Below are positions 6,816 through 15,015 of a DNA stretch of 34,935 nucleotides, in pieces. Source of the DNA: DATJGR01 sp035494855 (GTDB lineage Bacteria > Pseudomonadota > Gammaproteobacteria > Pseudomonadales > Azotimanducaceae); the NCBI GenBank assembly GCA_035494855.1, contig DATJGR010000278.1, positions 1-34,935 on the forward strand. The letters run 5' to 3'. A program made the translations under genes and the position numbers. Each line of letters starts with the position of its first letter. Positions within the stretch are counted from its first letter, which is position 1. The notes beneath the pieces were generated by a model that saw only the letters and a list, made by a program, of their open reading frames with translations, did no database searches and was not told the origin of the DNA.

Positions 6816-7592
6816 CTACTTCTCGTTCGCATCGAGTTCGTTCAGCATTCGCTTCAGCGCGAAGTGGCGGTAACTCACCAGCACCAACTCGCGCACCTCG
6901 CCCCAGTCGATTTCATCTTCTACGTCGAGTTCGATCCAGCCGTTGTGGCCCATGTACGCGGGAATCTGATAGCGCTTTTCGAACGTCAACATTGCCTGCA
7001 TGTCGCCTCCGACCCAGAACTGCAGCTTCAGGCGGCGGCCATACGCGTGAACGCTGCAGAACGTCTTCTTGCCGGCGCGCCAGATCGGGTTTCCGAACGC
7101 GGTTCCTTCCGAGGCTTCCGGCAAGCCCAGGCACAGCTTGCGCAATGGCCCGAGCACCTCTTTCGCGCGCTTCGAAGCCATCGGGTCGAACGCCACCGGA
7201 TCGATCGTTTTCGTCGGCGGCTTGATGACGATTGCCGGGCCGAGATCTGCCGTGAGCTTCTTCGGCGCAACGTTCAGATAAGCGTCGCGCACGTGGTTCG
7301 CCACGCGCTTCCAGTCGAGCCCGCGGTTCAGATGCACGCCGAGCCAGCCACGCGGCCCCACGTACGGCGGCACGAAGTAGTACTCGGGGTCGGATTCGGT
7401 GTAGCGCTGCTGCGCACCGGGTGGTGCGCTCAACCACAACGAGATGCGGCCGTCGCCGTGGTGATTCACGACGTGCGATGCGAACGTCTTGCCGCGCACG
7501 CGATAGTCCGGCGAACCGTGCGACACCGCTTCGGTCGCCTCGGGGAACGACAGACAGATTTCGCGCACGGCGGCTGCGATGTCTTTGGCCAT
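6816..7592 (-). CDS. Tandem-domain MmcQ/YjbR family protein
   Basis: The 258-residue protein contains two copies of the MmcQ/YjbR DNA-binding-like fold, which is normally about 120 residues. Copy one (about 5-118) has LSFPEATEAVSHGSPDYRVRGKTF and GWLGVHLN. Copy two (about 143-250) has LGLPEASEGTAFGNPIWRAGKKTF and GWIELDVE. The linker is about 25 residues. Single-domain relatives have the CyaY-like fold of unknown function. The ribosome site upstream of the ATG at 7592 is weak. Pairing with exonuclease III suggests a role near DNA repair, which is inference. The copies have diverged, so the duplication is old. Confidence 0.88.
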   Translation of the reverse strand: MAKDIAAAVREICLSFPEATEAVSHGSPDYRVRGKTFASHVVNHHGDGRISLWLSAPPGAQQRYTESDPEYYFVPPYVGPRGWLGVHLNRGLDWKRVANHVRDAYLNVAPKKLTADLGPAIVIKPPTKTIDPVAFDPMASKRAKEVLGPLRKLCLGLPEASEGTAFGNPIWRAGKKTFCSVHAYGRRLKLQFWVGGDMQAMLTFEKRYQIPAYMGHNGWIELDVEDEIDWGEVRELVLVSYRHFALKRMLNELDANEK

Positions 7593-7727
7593 GGTGGTTC
7601 GCGTCGTTCGATGAAGTCTGCCGCATCAAATCATAGGAGCGAGCGACGTCACAACTCGCGCACCGCGGTGTGACTCGGTGCGCCTTTGGCGATATGGTTG
7701 CGATCGAATCGTGCTCCGGTCCCGCCG

Positions 7728-7940
7728 ATGGACGGCCTCGAAAAGATCGCCTACACCCTGCTCGGCTTCGTGAGCCTGCTGTATGTCGTCGTGATGGTGG
7801 CCGGCCTCGTTGCGGCGTTTCCGTGGGGCATCGTCGGGCTCATCGCGATGGTCGGCATCGGCCTGCTGCTGATCAAGGTGATCCGCGAACGGATTCGGAA
7901 CAGCGAAGACAACTACTACTCGAAGAACGTGGACCAATGA
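7728..7940 (+). CDS. Small two-helix membrane protein of unknown function
   Basis: A 70-residue protein is predicted with two membrane helices (about 6-28 and 32-52), followed by a charged tail (RERIRNSEDNYYSKN). ATG at 7728 is preferred over an upstream in-frame ATG at 7686 because the protein then starts just before the hydrophobic part. Its stop overlaps the start of the ybjQ-type gene as ATGA, so translation is coupled. I do not recognise the family. The tail is probably cytoplasmic. Confidence 0.72.
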   Translation: MDGLEKIAYTLLGFVSLLYVVVMVAGLVAAFPWGIVGLIAMVGIGLLLIKVIRERIRNSEDNYYSKNVDQ

Positions 7941-8263
7941 AGATCACCACGCAGGACCGCTTCGAAGACGCCGCGATCGTCAGGACGCTCGGCCTGGTAC
8001 GTGGCAACACGGTCCGCTCGCGCCATCTCGGCAAGGACATCGTCGCGGGTCTGCGCTCGATCGTTGGCGGCGAAATCATCGAGTACACGAAGCTGCTCGC
8101 GGAGGCGCGCGAGCAATCGCTCGACCGGATGATCGCCGAAGCGAAGAAGCTCGGCGCGGACGCAATCGTGGCGGTGCGCTTCGTCACGGCACCTGCCATG
8201 GGCGACGCCGCGGAGATGCTCGCCTATGGCACCGCGGTGAAACTGGACACGCTGCGGCCGTGA
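7937..8263 (+). CDS. YbjQ/UPF0145 family protein
   Basis: This 108-residue protein has the order of a YbjQ-family domain: a strand with AIVRTLGLVRGNTVRSRHLGKDI, GLRSIVGGEI, an EAREQSLDRM helix and GADAIVAVRF. These proteins form pentamers and are sometimes called heavy-metal binding, but their function is not established. The start ATG overlaps the stop of the small membrane protein by four bases, so the two products are probably made together and may interact. Confidence 0.9.
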   Translation: MKITTQDRFEDAAIVRTLGLVRGNTVRSRHLGKDIVAGLRSIVGGEIIEYTKLLAEAREQSLDRMIAEAKKLGADAIVAVRFVTAPAMGDAAEMLAYGTAVKLDTLRP

Positions 8264-8387
8264 CCGAGCTCGCGGCAGCCAGATTTCCGAAATACGCAAT
8301 TGATCGAAAGCCCTCAGTGTAGGACCATCCGCGCCTTGCCCTCATGGCGCCCTCCCGAACAACCCCACCAGGAGACTCCATCCGCCA

Positions 8388-9560
8388 ATGTCTGACACAG
8401 CGGTTTTGGTCCACGACTACTTCGATGACGCTACCTTCGGCCGCATCAAATCCTTCGCCGACACGCATGAAACCCCTTTTCTCGTCGTGGACCTCGCGAC
8501 GATCAGTCGCCAGTACGACGATCTGACGCGCTACTTTCCAACCGCGAAAATCTACTACGCGGTAAAGGCGAATCCGGCCCCGCAGGTGCTGAACCTGATC
8601 AGAGACAAAGGCGCGTCGTTCGACATCGCGTCCACGTACGAACTCGACAAGGTGCTCGCGCTCGGCGTGTCGCCCGATCGCATCAGCTTCGGCAACACGA
8701 TCAAGAAGGCAAAAGACATCCGCACCTTCTATCAGAAGGGCGTGCGGATGTTCGCAACCGACTCCGAGGCCGATCTGCGCAACATCGCCAAAGCGGCGCC
8801 CGGTTCGCGCATTTACGCGCGCATCCTGACAGAGGGGACGCTCACCGCGGACTGGCCGCTGTCGCGCAAGTTCGGTTGCGAGAGCGACATGGCGATGGAC
8901 CTGCTGATCCTCGCGCGCGACCTCGGCCTCGAGCCGTACGGGGTGTCGTTCCACGTCGGCTCGCAACAGCGCGAGATCGGCGCGTGGGACGCGGCGCTCG
9001 GCAAGGTGAAGGTGATCTTCAACCGCCTGTTCGAAGAAGACGGTATCAAGCTCAAGATGATCAACATGGGCGGCGGCTTTCCCGCCAACTATCTGCAACG
9101 CACGAACGAACTCGCGGTGTACGCGGAAGAGATCGCGCGCTTCCTGTACGAAGACTTCGTCGACGACATGCCGGAGATCATCATCGAGCCGGGCCGTTCG
9201 CTGATCTCGAATGCCGGCGTGCTGGTGAGCGAAGTGGTCCTGATCTCCCGCAAATCGCGTACTGCTCTGCATCGCTGGGTGTATACCGATGTCGGCAAGT
9301 TCTCCGGATTGATCGAGACGCTGGACGAGTCGATCAAGTATCCGATCTACACCGAGAAGAACGGCGAACTCGAGAACGCGATCATCGCGGGACCCACGTG
9401 CGATTCCGCCGACATCATGTACGAGAACTACAAGTACGGACTGCCGTTGAACCTCGCGACCGGCGACCGGTTGTACTGGCTGTCCACCGGCGCCTATACG
9501 ACGTCGTACAGCTCGGTCGAGTTCAACGGATTTCCGCCGCTCAAGGACTATTACGTCTAG
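8388..9560 (+). CDS. Type III PLP-dependent ornithine/lysine decarboxylase
   Basis: This 390-residue alanine-racemase-fold decarboxylase makes putrescine or cadaverine. The PLP lysine is K60 (YYAVKANP). HVGSQ at 189-193, the phosphate-binding GGGF at 228-231, EPGR at 267-270 and the catalytic GPTCDSAD at 335-342 (C338 on the partner subunit's active site) are all intact, so the enzyme should be active as a dimer. Length and motifs match bacterial and eukaryotic ODC rather than arginine decarboxylase. The ATG at 8388 has AGGAG 13 bases upstream, a rather long spacing. The 124 bases upstream show no clear regulatory structure. Ornithine versus lysine preference is not decided here. Confidence 0.93.
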   Translation: MSDTAVLVHDYFDDATFGRIKSFADTHETPFLVVDLATISRQYDDLTRYFPTAKIYYAVKANPAPQVLNLIRDKGASFDIASTYELDKVLALGVSPDRISFGNTIKKAKDIRTFYQKGVRMFATDSEADLRNIAKAAPGSRIYARILTEGTLTADWPLSRKFGCESDMAMDLLILARDLGLEPYGVSFHVGSQQREIGAWDAALGKVKVIFNRLFEEDGIKLKMINMGGGFPANYLQRTNELAVYAEEIARFLYEDFVDDMPEIIIEPGRSLISNAGVLVSEVVLISRKSRTALHRWVYTDVGKFSGLIETLDESIKYPIYTEKNGELENAIIAGPTCDSADIMYENYKYGLPLNLATGDRLYWLSTGAYTTSYSSVEFNGFPPLKDYYV

Positions 9561-9578
9561 CGCGCCTCGGTAGAGACG

Positions 9579-10289
9579 TTAGGCCGCGGCGCTTTTCAGC
9601 ATATCGAACAGCAGAAACTCGGCATCGACGCTCGCTTCGATGGTGATCGGTCCGGGATTGCCGACGGCGGCGCCGTCGCCCTGCCGCAACGTCTCGCCGT
9701 TGAACGCCACTTCGCCGCGCGCGACCTGCAGCCATGCGTGGCGCCCGGGGCGCAGCGCGTGCACCACGCGTTCCCCTTTCGATAACAGCGACGCATACAG
9801 ATCCACGTCCTGATGAATCGTGATCGATCCGTCGCGCGCATCGCGCGATGCGACCAGACGTAATCGGTTGCGGCGGCTGGCGGCGTCGAACTGCTTCTGT
9901 TCGTACCCCGGTTCGGCACCGTCGCGCTCCGGCAGAATCCAGATCTGCAGGAAGTGCACGCGCTCGGTCTTCGAGTGGTTGAACTCGCTATGCCTGATGC
10001 CGGTGCCTGCGGACATCCGCTGCACGTCGCCCGGACGAATCACCGAACCGGTGCCCAGGCTGTCTTTGTGTTCCAGCGCCCCTTCGAGCACGTACGAGAT
10101 GATCTCCATGTCGCTGTGGCCGTGCGTCTGAAATCCCTGGCCCGGCTCGACCTGATCTTCGTTGATGACGCGCAGCACGCCAAATCCCATGTAGCGCGGA
10201 TCGTGATAGTTGCCGAACGAAAACGTGTGTCTGCTCGACAGCCATCCGAGATTTGCAGAGCCGCGCTGGCCCGAACGTCGCAGTTCCAT
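9579..10289 (-). CDS. Pirin family protein (quercetin 2,3-dioxygenase-like)
   Basis: This 236-residue two-cupin protein is of the YhhW/pirin type. The metal ligands of the N-terminal cupin are present at H56, H58 (THGH), H100 and E102 (RHSEFN). The family start, RHTFSFGNYHDPRYMGFG, is complete. Some members open the flavonol ring, others regulate metabolic enzymes; the natural substrate here is unknown. It converges on the decarboxylase gene with an 18-base gap and diverges from the amidohydrolase operon. No signal peptide, hence cytoplasmic. Confidence 0.93.
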   Translation of the reverse strand: MELRRSGQRGSANLGWLSSRHTFSFGNYHDPRYMGFGVLRVINEDQVEPGQGFQTHGHSDMEIISYVLEGALEHKDSLGTGSVIRPGDVQRMSAGTGIRHSEFNHSKTERVHFLQIWILPERDGAEPGYEQKQFDAASRRNRLRLVASRDARDGSITIHQDVDLYASLLSKGERVVHALRPGRHAWLQVARGEVAFNGETLRQGDGAAVGNPGPITIEASVDAEFLLFDMLKSAAA

Positions 10290-10442
10290 GTCCGATTACT
10301 CCTGAGCATTCCGAATCGCGATGATGGGCGTCGCTTCCGGGCGGTGCCAGCGCTTGTGTTTTCGGCTGATCCTTGCTTGTATCGCGGTCTGCCCGAACAA
10401 CACCCCCGCAGCACCGGATTCGCCGCGCCCGAGGAGTCGCCC

Positions 10443-11639
10443 ATGGCCTACGCCCCTGCCGACCGTGCGTTCTACGACGCCGACAGCCACATCATGGAAC
10501 TCCCGAATTTCCTGCTCGATTACGCCGATCCCGACGTGCGCGACAGGATTCCGCCGGTGAACTACAGCGCGTCGATCGTCACCGACGAAGAGGTAGCGGA
10601 GATCGTCGCGCGCGGCGGCCGCCACAGCGATGCACATGTCGCGGAACTGCTCGCCCTCGGTGACAAGCTGATCGAGAGCTCGAAGGAGATCCAGGCGCTC
10701 GGCGCGTTCGACTCCAAAGAACGAACCATCGCGCTCGACATGCTCGGCTTCAAACGTCAGCTGGTGTTCGCGACGCACAGTGTCGCCGTGCCGTTCTCGC
10801 CGAGTTCGAAGATGACGCCCGACATTCGATACGGATCGGCGCGCGCGCACAACCGTGCGATGGGCGACTTCTGCCGCAACGACGCGCGCCTGCTCGGTGT
10901 CGGCGTGGTGCCGCTCGACGACGCGAGCGCTGCCATCGCCGAACTCGAACACGCAATCGGGCAGGGACTCAAAGCCGTATGGGTGCCGCACCGCCCGTGC
11001 GGCGACAAGGCGCCCGGTCACGTGGACTTCGATCCGTTCTGGGCGCGTCTCGCCGAAGCGCGCGTGCCATTCGTTCTGCACGTCGGCGGCGCGCCGCTGC
11101 AGCTGAACAAGGCGTGGTCGAACAATGGCCGGCCACCGACGAAGGACTGGCTCGGCGGCGGCGAGAACGTTCGCAGCAAAGACATCGCGATTCTGCACGA
11201 AGGTCCCGAGACATTCCTGAGCATGATGCTGATCGACGGCGTGTTCGAACGCTTCCCGACATTGCGCGGCGCGAGCGTGGAACTCGGCGCCGGTTGGGTG
11301 CCGTCGCTGCTGACGCGCCTCGACTGGGTAGCGGCGCACTGGAGCAAAGCCGACAAAAACCTCGCGAATTTCAAGCGCAAACCGTCGGAGCAACTCACCG
11401 AGCAGTGCGCGTTCACGCCGTACGTGTTCGAAGACGTCGGCATGCTGATCGATCAGTCGAACGCCGATCTGTATCTGTTCTCGAGCGACTATCCGCACAT
11501 CGAAGGCGGCCGCAATCCGATCGCGCGCTTCGAACGTTCGCTCGGCGATCGCTCTGCCGCGATCCGCGACAAGTTCTATGCAGACAACTTTCTGCGCGTC
11601 TTTCCTGACGCGCGAGTGCCCGAAACACGGGCCGCATGA
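10443..11639 (+). CDS. Amidohydrolase family (COG2159-type) hydrolase/decarboxylase
   Basis: This 398-residue TIM-barrel amidohydrolase starts at an ATG with GAGGAG six bases upstream. The first metal motif is degenerate (YDADSHIME, D-S-H instead of HxH), as in many amidohydrolase-2 proteins. A histidine follows in FVLHVGGAP, and the last acidic ligand is in SSDYPHIEGG. Relatives include aromatic acid decarboxylases and ring-opening hydrolases. It leads an operon with a luciferase-like monooxygenase 26 bases downstream and a GMC oxidoreductase, so I infer a step in breakdown of a cyclic compound. A weak promoter-like pair (TTGTGT 10354, TTGTAT 10377) lies in the divergent gap to pirin. Confidence 0.88.
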   Translation: MAYAPADRAFYDADSHIMELPNFLLDYADPDVRDRIPPVNYSASIVTDEEVAEIVARGGRHSDAHVAELLALGDKLIESSKEIQALGAFDSKERTIALDMLGFKRQLVFATHSVAVPFSPSSKMTPDIRYGSARAHNRAMGDFCRNDARLLGVGVVPLDDASAAIAELEHAIGQGLKAVWVPHRPCGDKAPGHVDFDPFWARLAEARVPFVLHVGGAPLQLNKAWSNNGRPPTKDWLGGGENVRSKDIAILHEGPETFLSMMLIDGVFERFPTLRGASVELGAGWVPSLLTRLDWVAAHWSKADKNLANFKRKPSEQLTEQCAFTPYVFEDVGMLIDQSNADLYLFSSDYPHIEGGRNPIARFERSLGDRSAAIRDKFYADNFLRVFPDARVPETRAA

Positions 11640-11665
11640 TTTCAACGCACGGAGATTAGAAGCAA

Positions 11666-12883
11666 ATGGCACGACTCAAATTCGGCGCGTTCCTCGCGCC
11701 GCACCACCCGATCGGCGAGAACCCCACGCTGCAATTCCGCCGCGACCTCGACCTCGCCGAACACCTCGACAAGCTCGGTTACGACGAATTCTGGTGCGGC
11801 GAACACCACTCCACCGGCTGGGAGATCATCGCGTCGCCGGAGATGTTCCTCGCGGCAGCCGGCGAGCGCACGCATCGCATCAAGCTTGGCACCGGCGTGG
11901 TATCGCTGCCGTATCACCATCCGTTCAACGTCGCGCAACGCATCGTGCAACTCGACCACATGACGGGCGGCCGCGTGATTTTCGGTTCGGGTCCCGGCGC
12001 ATTGCCGTCGGACGCGTACATGCTCGGCATCGATCCGATGGTTCAGCGCGACCGGCAGGACGAAGCGATCGGCGTCATCAAAAAGCTGCTGAGCGGCGCG
12101 CCGCGCTTCAGCCACGAAAGCGACTGGTTCACGCTGCGCGACGCGCGGCTGCAACTGTTGCCACTGCAGGAAAATCTGCCGTTCGCCGTTGCATCGATGG
12201 TCAGCCCATCCGGCATGACGCTCGCGGGCAAACACGGCACCGGCGTACTGTCGATCGGTTCGATGTCGACGGCCGGGCTCGCTGCGTTGCCGCTGCAATG
12301 GAGCTTTGCCGAGGAAGCGGCGGCGATCAGCGGCGCAACCATCAATCGCGGCGAGTGGCGCATCGTCATGACGTGGCACATCGCAGAATCGCGCGAGCAG
12401 GCGCGTAAGGAAGCGCGGGACGGTTTGTTCCGCTGGCACAACGAATACACGGTCGGCACGCTGATGCGTCCCGGCGCCGAGAAATTCAAGTCGCCTGACG
12501 ACGCAGTGGACCAGACCGCGTTCGTCGAAGGATCGGCTGCAGTGATCGGCACGCCCGACGACCTCGTGAAGTCGCTGCGCGACATGATGAAGTTGACGGG
12601 CGGATTCGGCACGGTGATCGGTTTCGCGCACGACTGGGCGAATCCCGAAGCGACGTTGCGCAGCTGGGATCTGATCGCCCGCTATGTCGTTCCCGAAGTG
12701 AACGGCATGCTCGACAGTTACCGCGAGTCGCAGCGCCACGTGATCGAGCACCGCGACATCTTCGATCGCGCGACCACCGCGGTGGTAACGAAGATCATGC
12801 AGAACGAGCGCGCAGCAAAGGCGCTGGGCGAGGCCAGCACCGGTGCGGCGGCGATGCCGGCACACCACGCACCGAAGGTCTGA
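11666..12883 (+). CDS. Luciferase-like (LLM) flavin-dependent monooxygenase, LimB-like
   Basis: This 405-residue bacterial luciferase-like enzyme would use reduced flavin from a separate reductase to oxidise a substrate with O2. The start FGAFLAPHHPIGENPTLQF, then YDEFWCGEHHSTGWEI, LGTGVVSLPYHHPF and GRVIFGSGPG, are typical of the limonene 1,2-monooxygenase-like subgroup. Length fits. ATG at 11666 has GGAG eleven bases upstream. It is the second gene of the amidohydrolase operon. Substrate not assigned; terpenoid-like alicyclic compounds are a guess from family resemblance. Confidence 0.9.
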   Translation: MARLKFGAFLAPHHPIGENPTLQFRRDLDLAEHLDKLGYDEFWCGEHHSTGWEIIASPEMFLAAAGERTHRIKLGTGVVSLPYHHPFNVAQRIVQLDHMTGGRVIFGSGPGALPSDAYMLGIDPMVQRDRQDEAIGVIKKLLSGAPRFSHESDWFTLRDARLQLLPLQENLPFAVASMVSPSGMTLAGKHGTGVLSIGSMSTAGLAALPLQWSFAEEAAAISGATINRGEWRIVMTWHIAESREQARKEARDGLFRWHNEYTVGTLMRPGAEKFKSPDDAVDQTAFVEGSAAVIGTPDDLVKSLRDMMKLTGGFGTVIGFAHDWANPEATLRSWDLIARYVVPEVNGMLDSYRESQRHVIEHRDIFDRATTAVVTKIMQNERAAKALGEASTGAAAMPAHHAPKV

Positions 12884-12905
12884 TCGGCTCTCTACTGTCG
12901 CAGCG

Positions 12906-14471
12906 ATGCAGTACGACTATCTGATCGTCGGCGCCGGCTCGGCCGGCGCGACGCTGGCCGGCCGCCTGTCGGAGAGTGCGACGGTGCAGGTCGCGCTGGT
13001 GGAAGCAGGCCCGGACCATCGCAGCGCGGAAGCGCCGGATGCGATGCGCAGCCCGAATCCTTCGCGAATCATCAACGCGCCCGATTTCGAAATGTTCCGT
13101 TGGGACACCCTCCAGGCGCGCCGCACGACGTCGCAGGCACCGCGTCTCTATTGGCGTGGTCGCGGGCTCGGCGGCAGTTCCGTCATCAACGGTCAGATCG
13201 CGATCCGTGGCGTGCCCGAAGATTACGACCGCTGGGCCGCGGCCGGGTGCACCGGTTGGGGATTTGCCGACGTGTTGCCGTACTTCAATCGGCTCGAAAC
13301 CGACCTACGGTATGGCAACGCGGACTATCACGGCAACGACGGTCCCATTCCGATCTACCGCGCACCGATGTCGCATTGGGGGCCGGTAGACCTGACGCTC
13401 GCAGAAGCGGCAGTCGATCTGGGTTATGCATGGGCACCGGACCATAATGCCCCCGGCGCGCTCGGCGTGTCGCCGTATGCAATCAACAGCCGCGATCAGC
13501 AACGCGTCAACACGAACGACGCGTACATCGAACCCAGCCGCGGCCGCAATAATCTCGCGATTCTGTGCGACACGCAGGTCGACAAGGTGCTGTTCGACGG
13601 CGAGCGCGCGATCGGCGTGCGCTGCGTGACGAACGGCCGCTGGCACGAGGTTTATGCCAACGAAGTGATCCTGTCGGCCGGCGCCATACACAGCCCGCCG
13701 ATCCTGATGCGCTCAGGCATCGGGCCGGCGGATCACCTGCGCGACCTCGACATCGAGGTACGCGTTGCGCTGCCGGTAGGTGACAGTTTCCAGGATCATC
13801 CGATCGCGGCGTTTCCGATCGTGCTGAAAGAACACGCGATCCCACTGCCCGACTTTCGCCACACGAATTGCTGCGTGCGGTATAGGTCCGACCTCGGCGG
13901 CGCCGGACCCGGCGACATGATGCTGGTGGCGATGAACAGACTCGGCGACGGTCTCGGCCGACACACGCGTGCACCGACGCCGAACTTCGGCCTGATCGGC
14001 GCATGGGTGAACGAGTGTTTTTCGCGCGGCACCATCCGCCTCGCGTCTACCGATCCGCTGGCGCAGCCGATCGTCGAAGAAAACATGCTCGACGATCCAA
14101 GCGATCTGCTGCGCATGCGCGACGGCATCAAGCGGCTGCTCGAGCTCGCGCGGCGACCAGGGTTTGCGGAAATCGCCGAATTCATCGGCACCGGCGCGTC
14201 GACCGCCGGCATCGATACGCTCGACACCGACGCCGCGATCGACGCGTGGGCATTGCAGAACGTCGGCGACGCGCAGCACGGTACCAGTAGCTGCCGGATG
14301 GGTGCCGCGGACGACCAGCTCAGCGTCGTCGATCCAGACTGCCGGGTACTCGGCGTGCGCGGACTGCGTGTGGTCGACGCATCGGTCATGCCGAGCGTAC
14401 CGTGTGCGAACACGCACCTCACCACCGTGATGATCGCCGAGCACATGGCGGACCGACTCAGGAGTGCATGA
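12906..14471 (+). CDS. GMC family FAD-dependent oxidoreductase
   Basis: This 521-residue glucose-methanol-choline oxidoreductase oxidises an alcohol with FAD. The ADP-binding GAGSAGATLAGRL begins at residue 9, the GMC signature region is RGRGLGGSSVINGQI, and the second signature VILSAGAIHSPPILMRSGIG is present. The catalytic pair lies in QHGTSSCRMG (His) and CANTHLTTVMIAE (Asn/His). No signal peptide is visible, so it is cytoplasmic. ATG at 12906 begins exactly at the family's QYDYLIVGAG start, 22 bases after the LLM gene. With its neighbours it probably handles an alcohol formed by the monooxygenase (inference). Confidence 0.93.
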   Translation: MQYDYLIVGAGSAGATLAGRLSESATVQVALVEAGPDHRSAEAPDAMRSPNPSRIINAPDFEMFRWDTLQARRTTSQAPRLYWRGRGLGGSSVINGQIAIRGVPEDYDRWAAAGCTGWGFADVLPYFNRLETDLRYGNADYHGNDGPIPIYRAPMSHWGPVDLTLAEAAVDLGYAWAPDHNAPGALGVSPYAINSRDQQRVNTNDAYIEPSRGRNNLAILCDTQVDKVLFDGERAIGVRCVTNGRWHEVYANEVILSAGAIHSPPILMRSGIGPADHLRDLDIEVRVALPVGDSFQDHPIAAFPIVLKEHAIPLPDFRHTNCCVRYRSDLGGAGPGDMMLVAMNRLGDGLGRHTRAPTPNFGLIGAWVNECFSRGTIRLASTDPLAQPIVEENMLDDPSDLLRMRDGIKRLLELARRPGFAEIAEFIGTGASTAGIDTLDTDAAIDAWALQNVGDAQHGTSSCRMGAADDQLSVVDPDCRVLGVRGLRVVDASVMPSVPCANTHLTTVMIAEHMADRLRSA

Positions 14472-14472
14472 C

Positions 14473-15015
14473 ATGCCCGATTCGATGCAGGACCAGTTGC
14501 GCAAGATCGGTTTGATCAACGACAAGAAGCTGCGCAAGGCACAGCGGGTGAAACACGCCGCCGAAATGGAACGCAAGGCGCACGGAACCGCACCTGACGA
14601 TCCGGCAGTGGCCGCGCAACGCGCACGCGCTGAGAAAGCGGCTCGAGATCGTGCGCTGAACGAGCAGCGCGACCAGCAGGCACATCAGAAGGCGCTGCAA
14701 GCCCAGATTCGGCAACTGATCGAGTTGAACCGCCAACCGCGCGACGACGGCGAGATCGCGTTCAACTTCAAAGACGGCCTCACCATCAAGAAACTGTTGG
14801 TCACCAAGCGCCACCAGGATCATCTGGTGAATGGACACCTGGCGATCGTGAAGCTCGGCGAGAAATACGAACTGGTGCCGACGGCCGTGGCGCAGAAGAT
14901 CCGGACACGCGACCCGAACGCCGTGATCGTGTGCAACGACGCCGTGGAAGGCGCACAGCCGAACGCCGACGATCCGTACGCGGACTACAAGATTCCGGAC
15001 GATCTGGACTGGTGA
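14473..15015 (+). CDS. DUF2058 family nucleoid/RNA-associated-like protein
   Basis: This 180-residue charged cytoplasmic protein of the DUF2058 (YaiL-like) family is widespread in Gammaproteobacteria. It has the expected start DSMQDQLRKIGLINDKK, a long Lys/Arg/Ala-rich coiled helix to about residue 85, and a compact C-terminal domain (FNFKDG, IKKLLVTK, YELVPTAVAQKI). ATG at 14473 is preferred over GTG at 14464 because AGGAG lies eight bases upstream and homology begins there. It starts two bases after the GMC stop and ends flush against the convergent ABC-F gene. Its function is not known; cotranscription with the catabolic genes may be incidental. Confidence 0.88.
   Translation: MPDSMQDQLRKIGLINDKKLRKAQRVKHAAEMERKAHGTAPDDPAVAAQRARAEKAARDRALNEQRDQQAHQKALQAQIRQLIELNRQPRDDGEIAFNFKDGLTIKKLLVTKRHQDHLVNGHLAIVKLGEKYELVPTAVAQKIRTRDPNAVIVCNDAVEGAQPNADDPYADYKIPDDLDW

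Noticed and set aside
8264..8387. Possible polyamine-responsive leader before the decarboxylase
   Set aside because: No stable paired structure, leader peptide or promoter hexamers were convincing in the 124 bases.
8184..9272. Minus-strand frame of 362 codons opposite the decarboxylase
   Set aside because: Antisense shadow; the plus-strand decarboxylase has all catalytic motifs.
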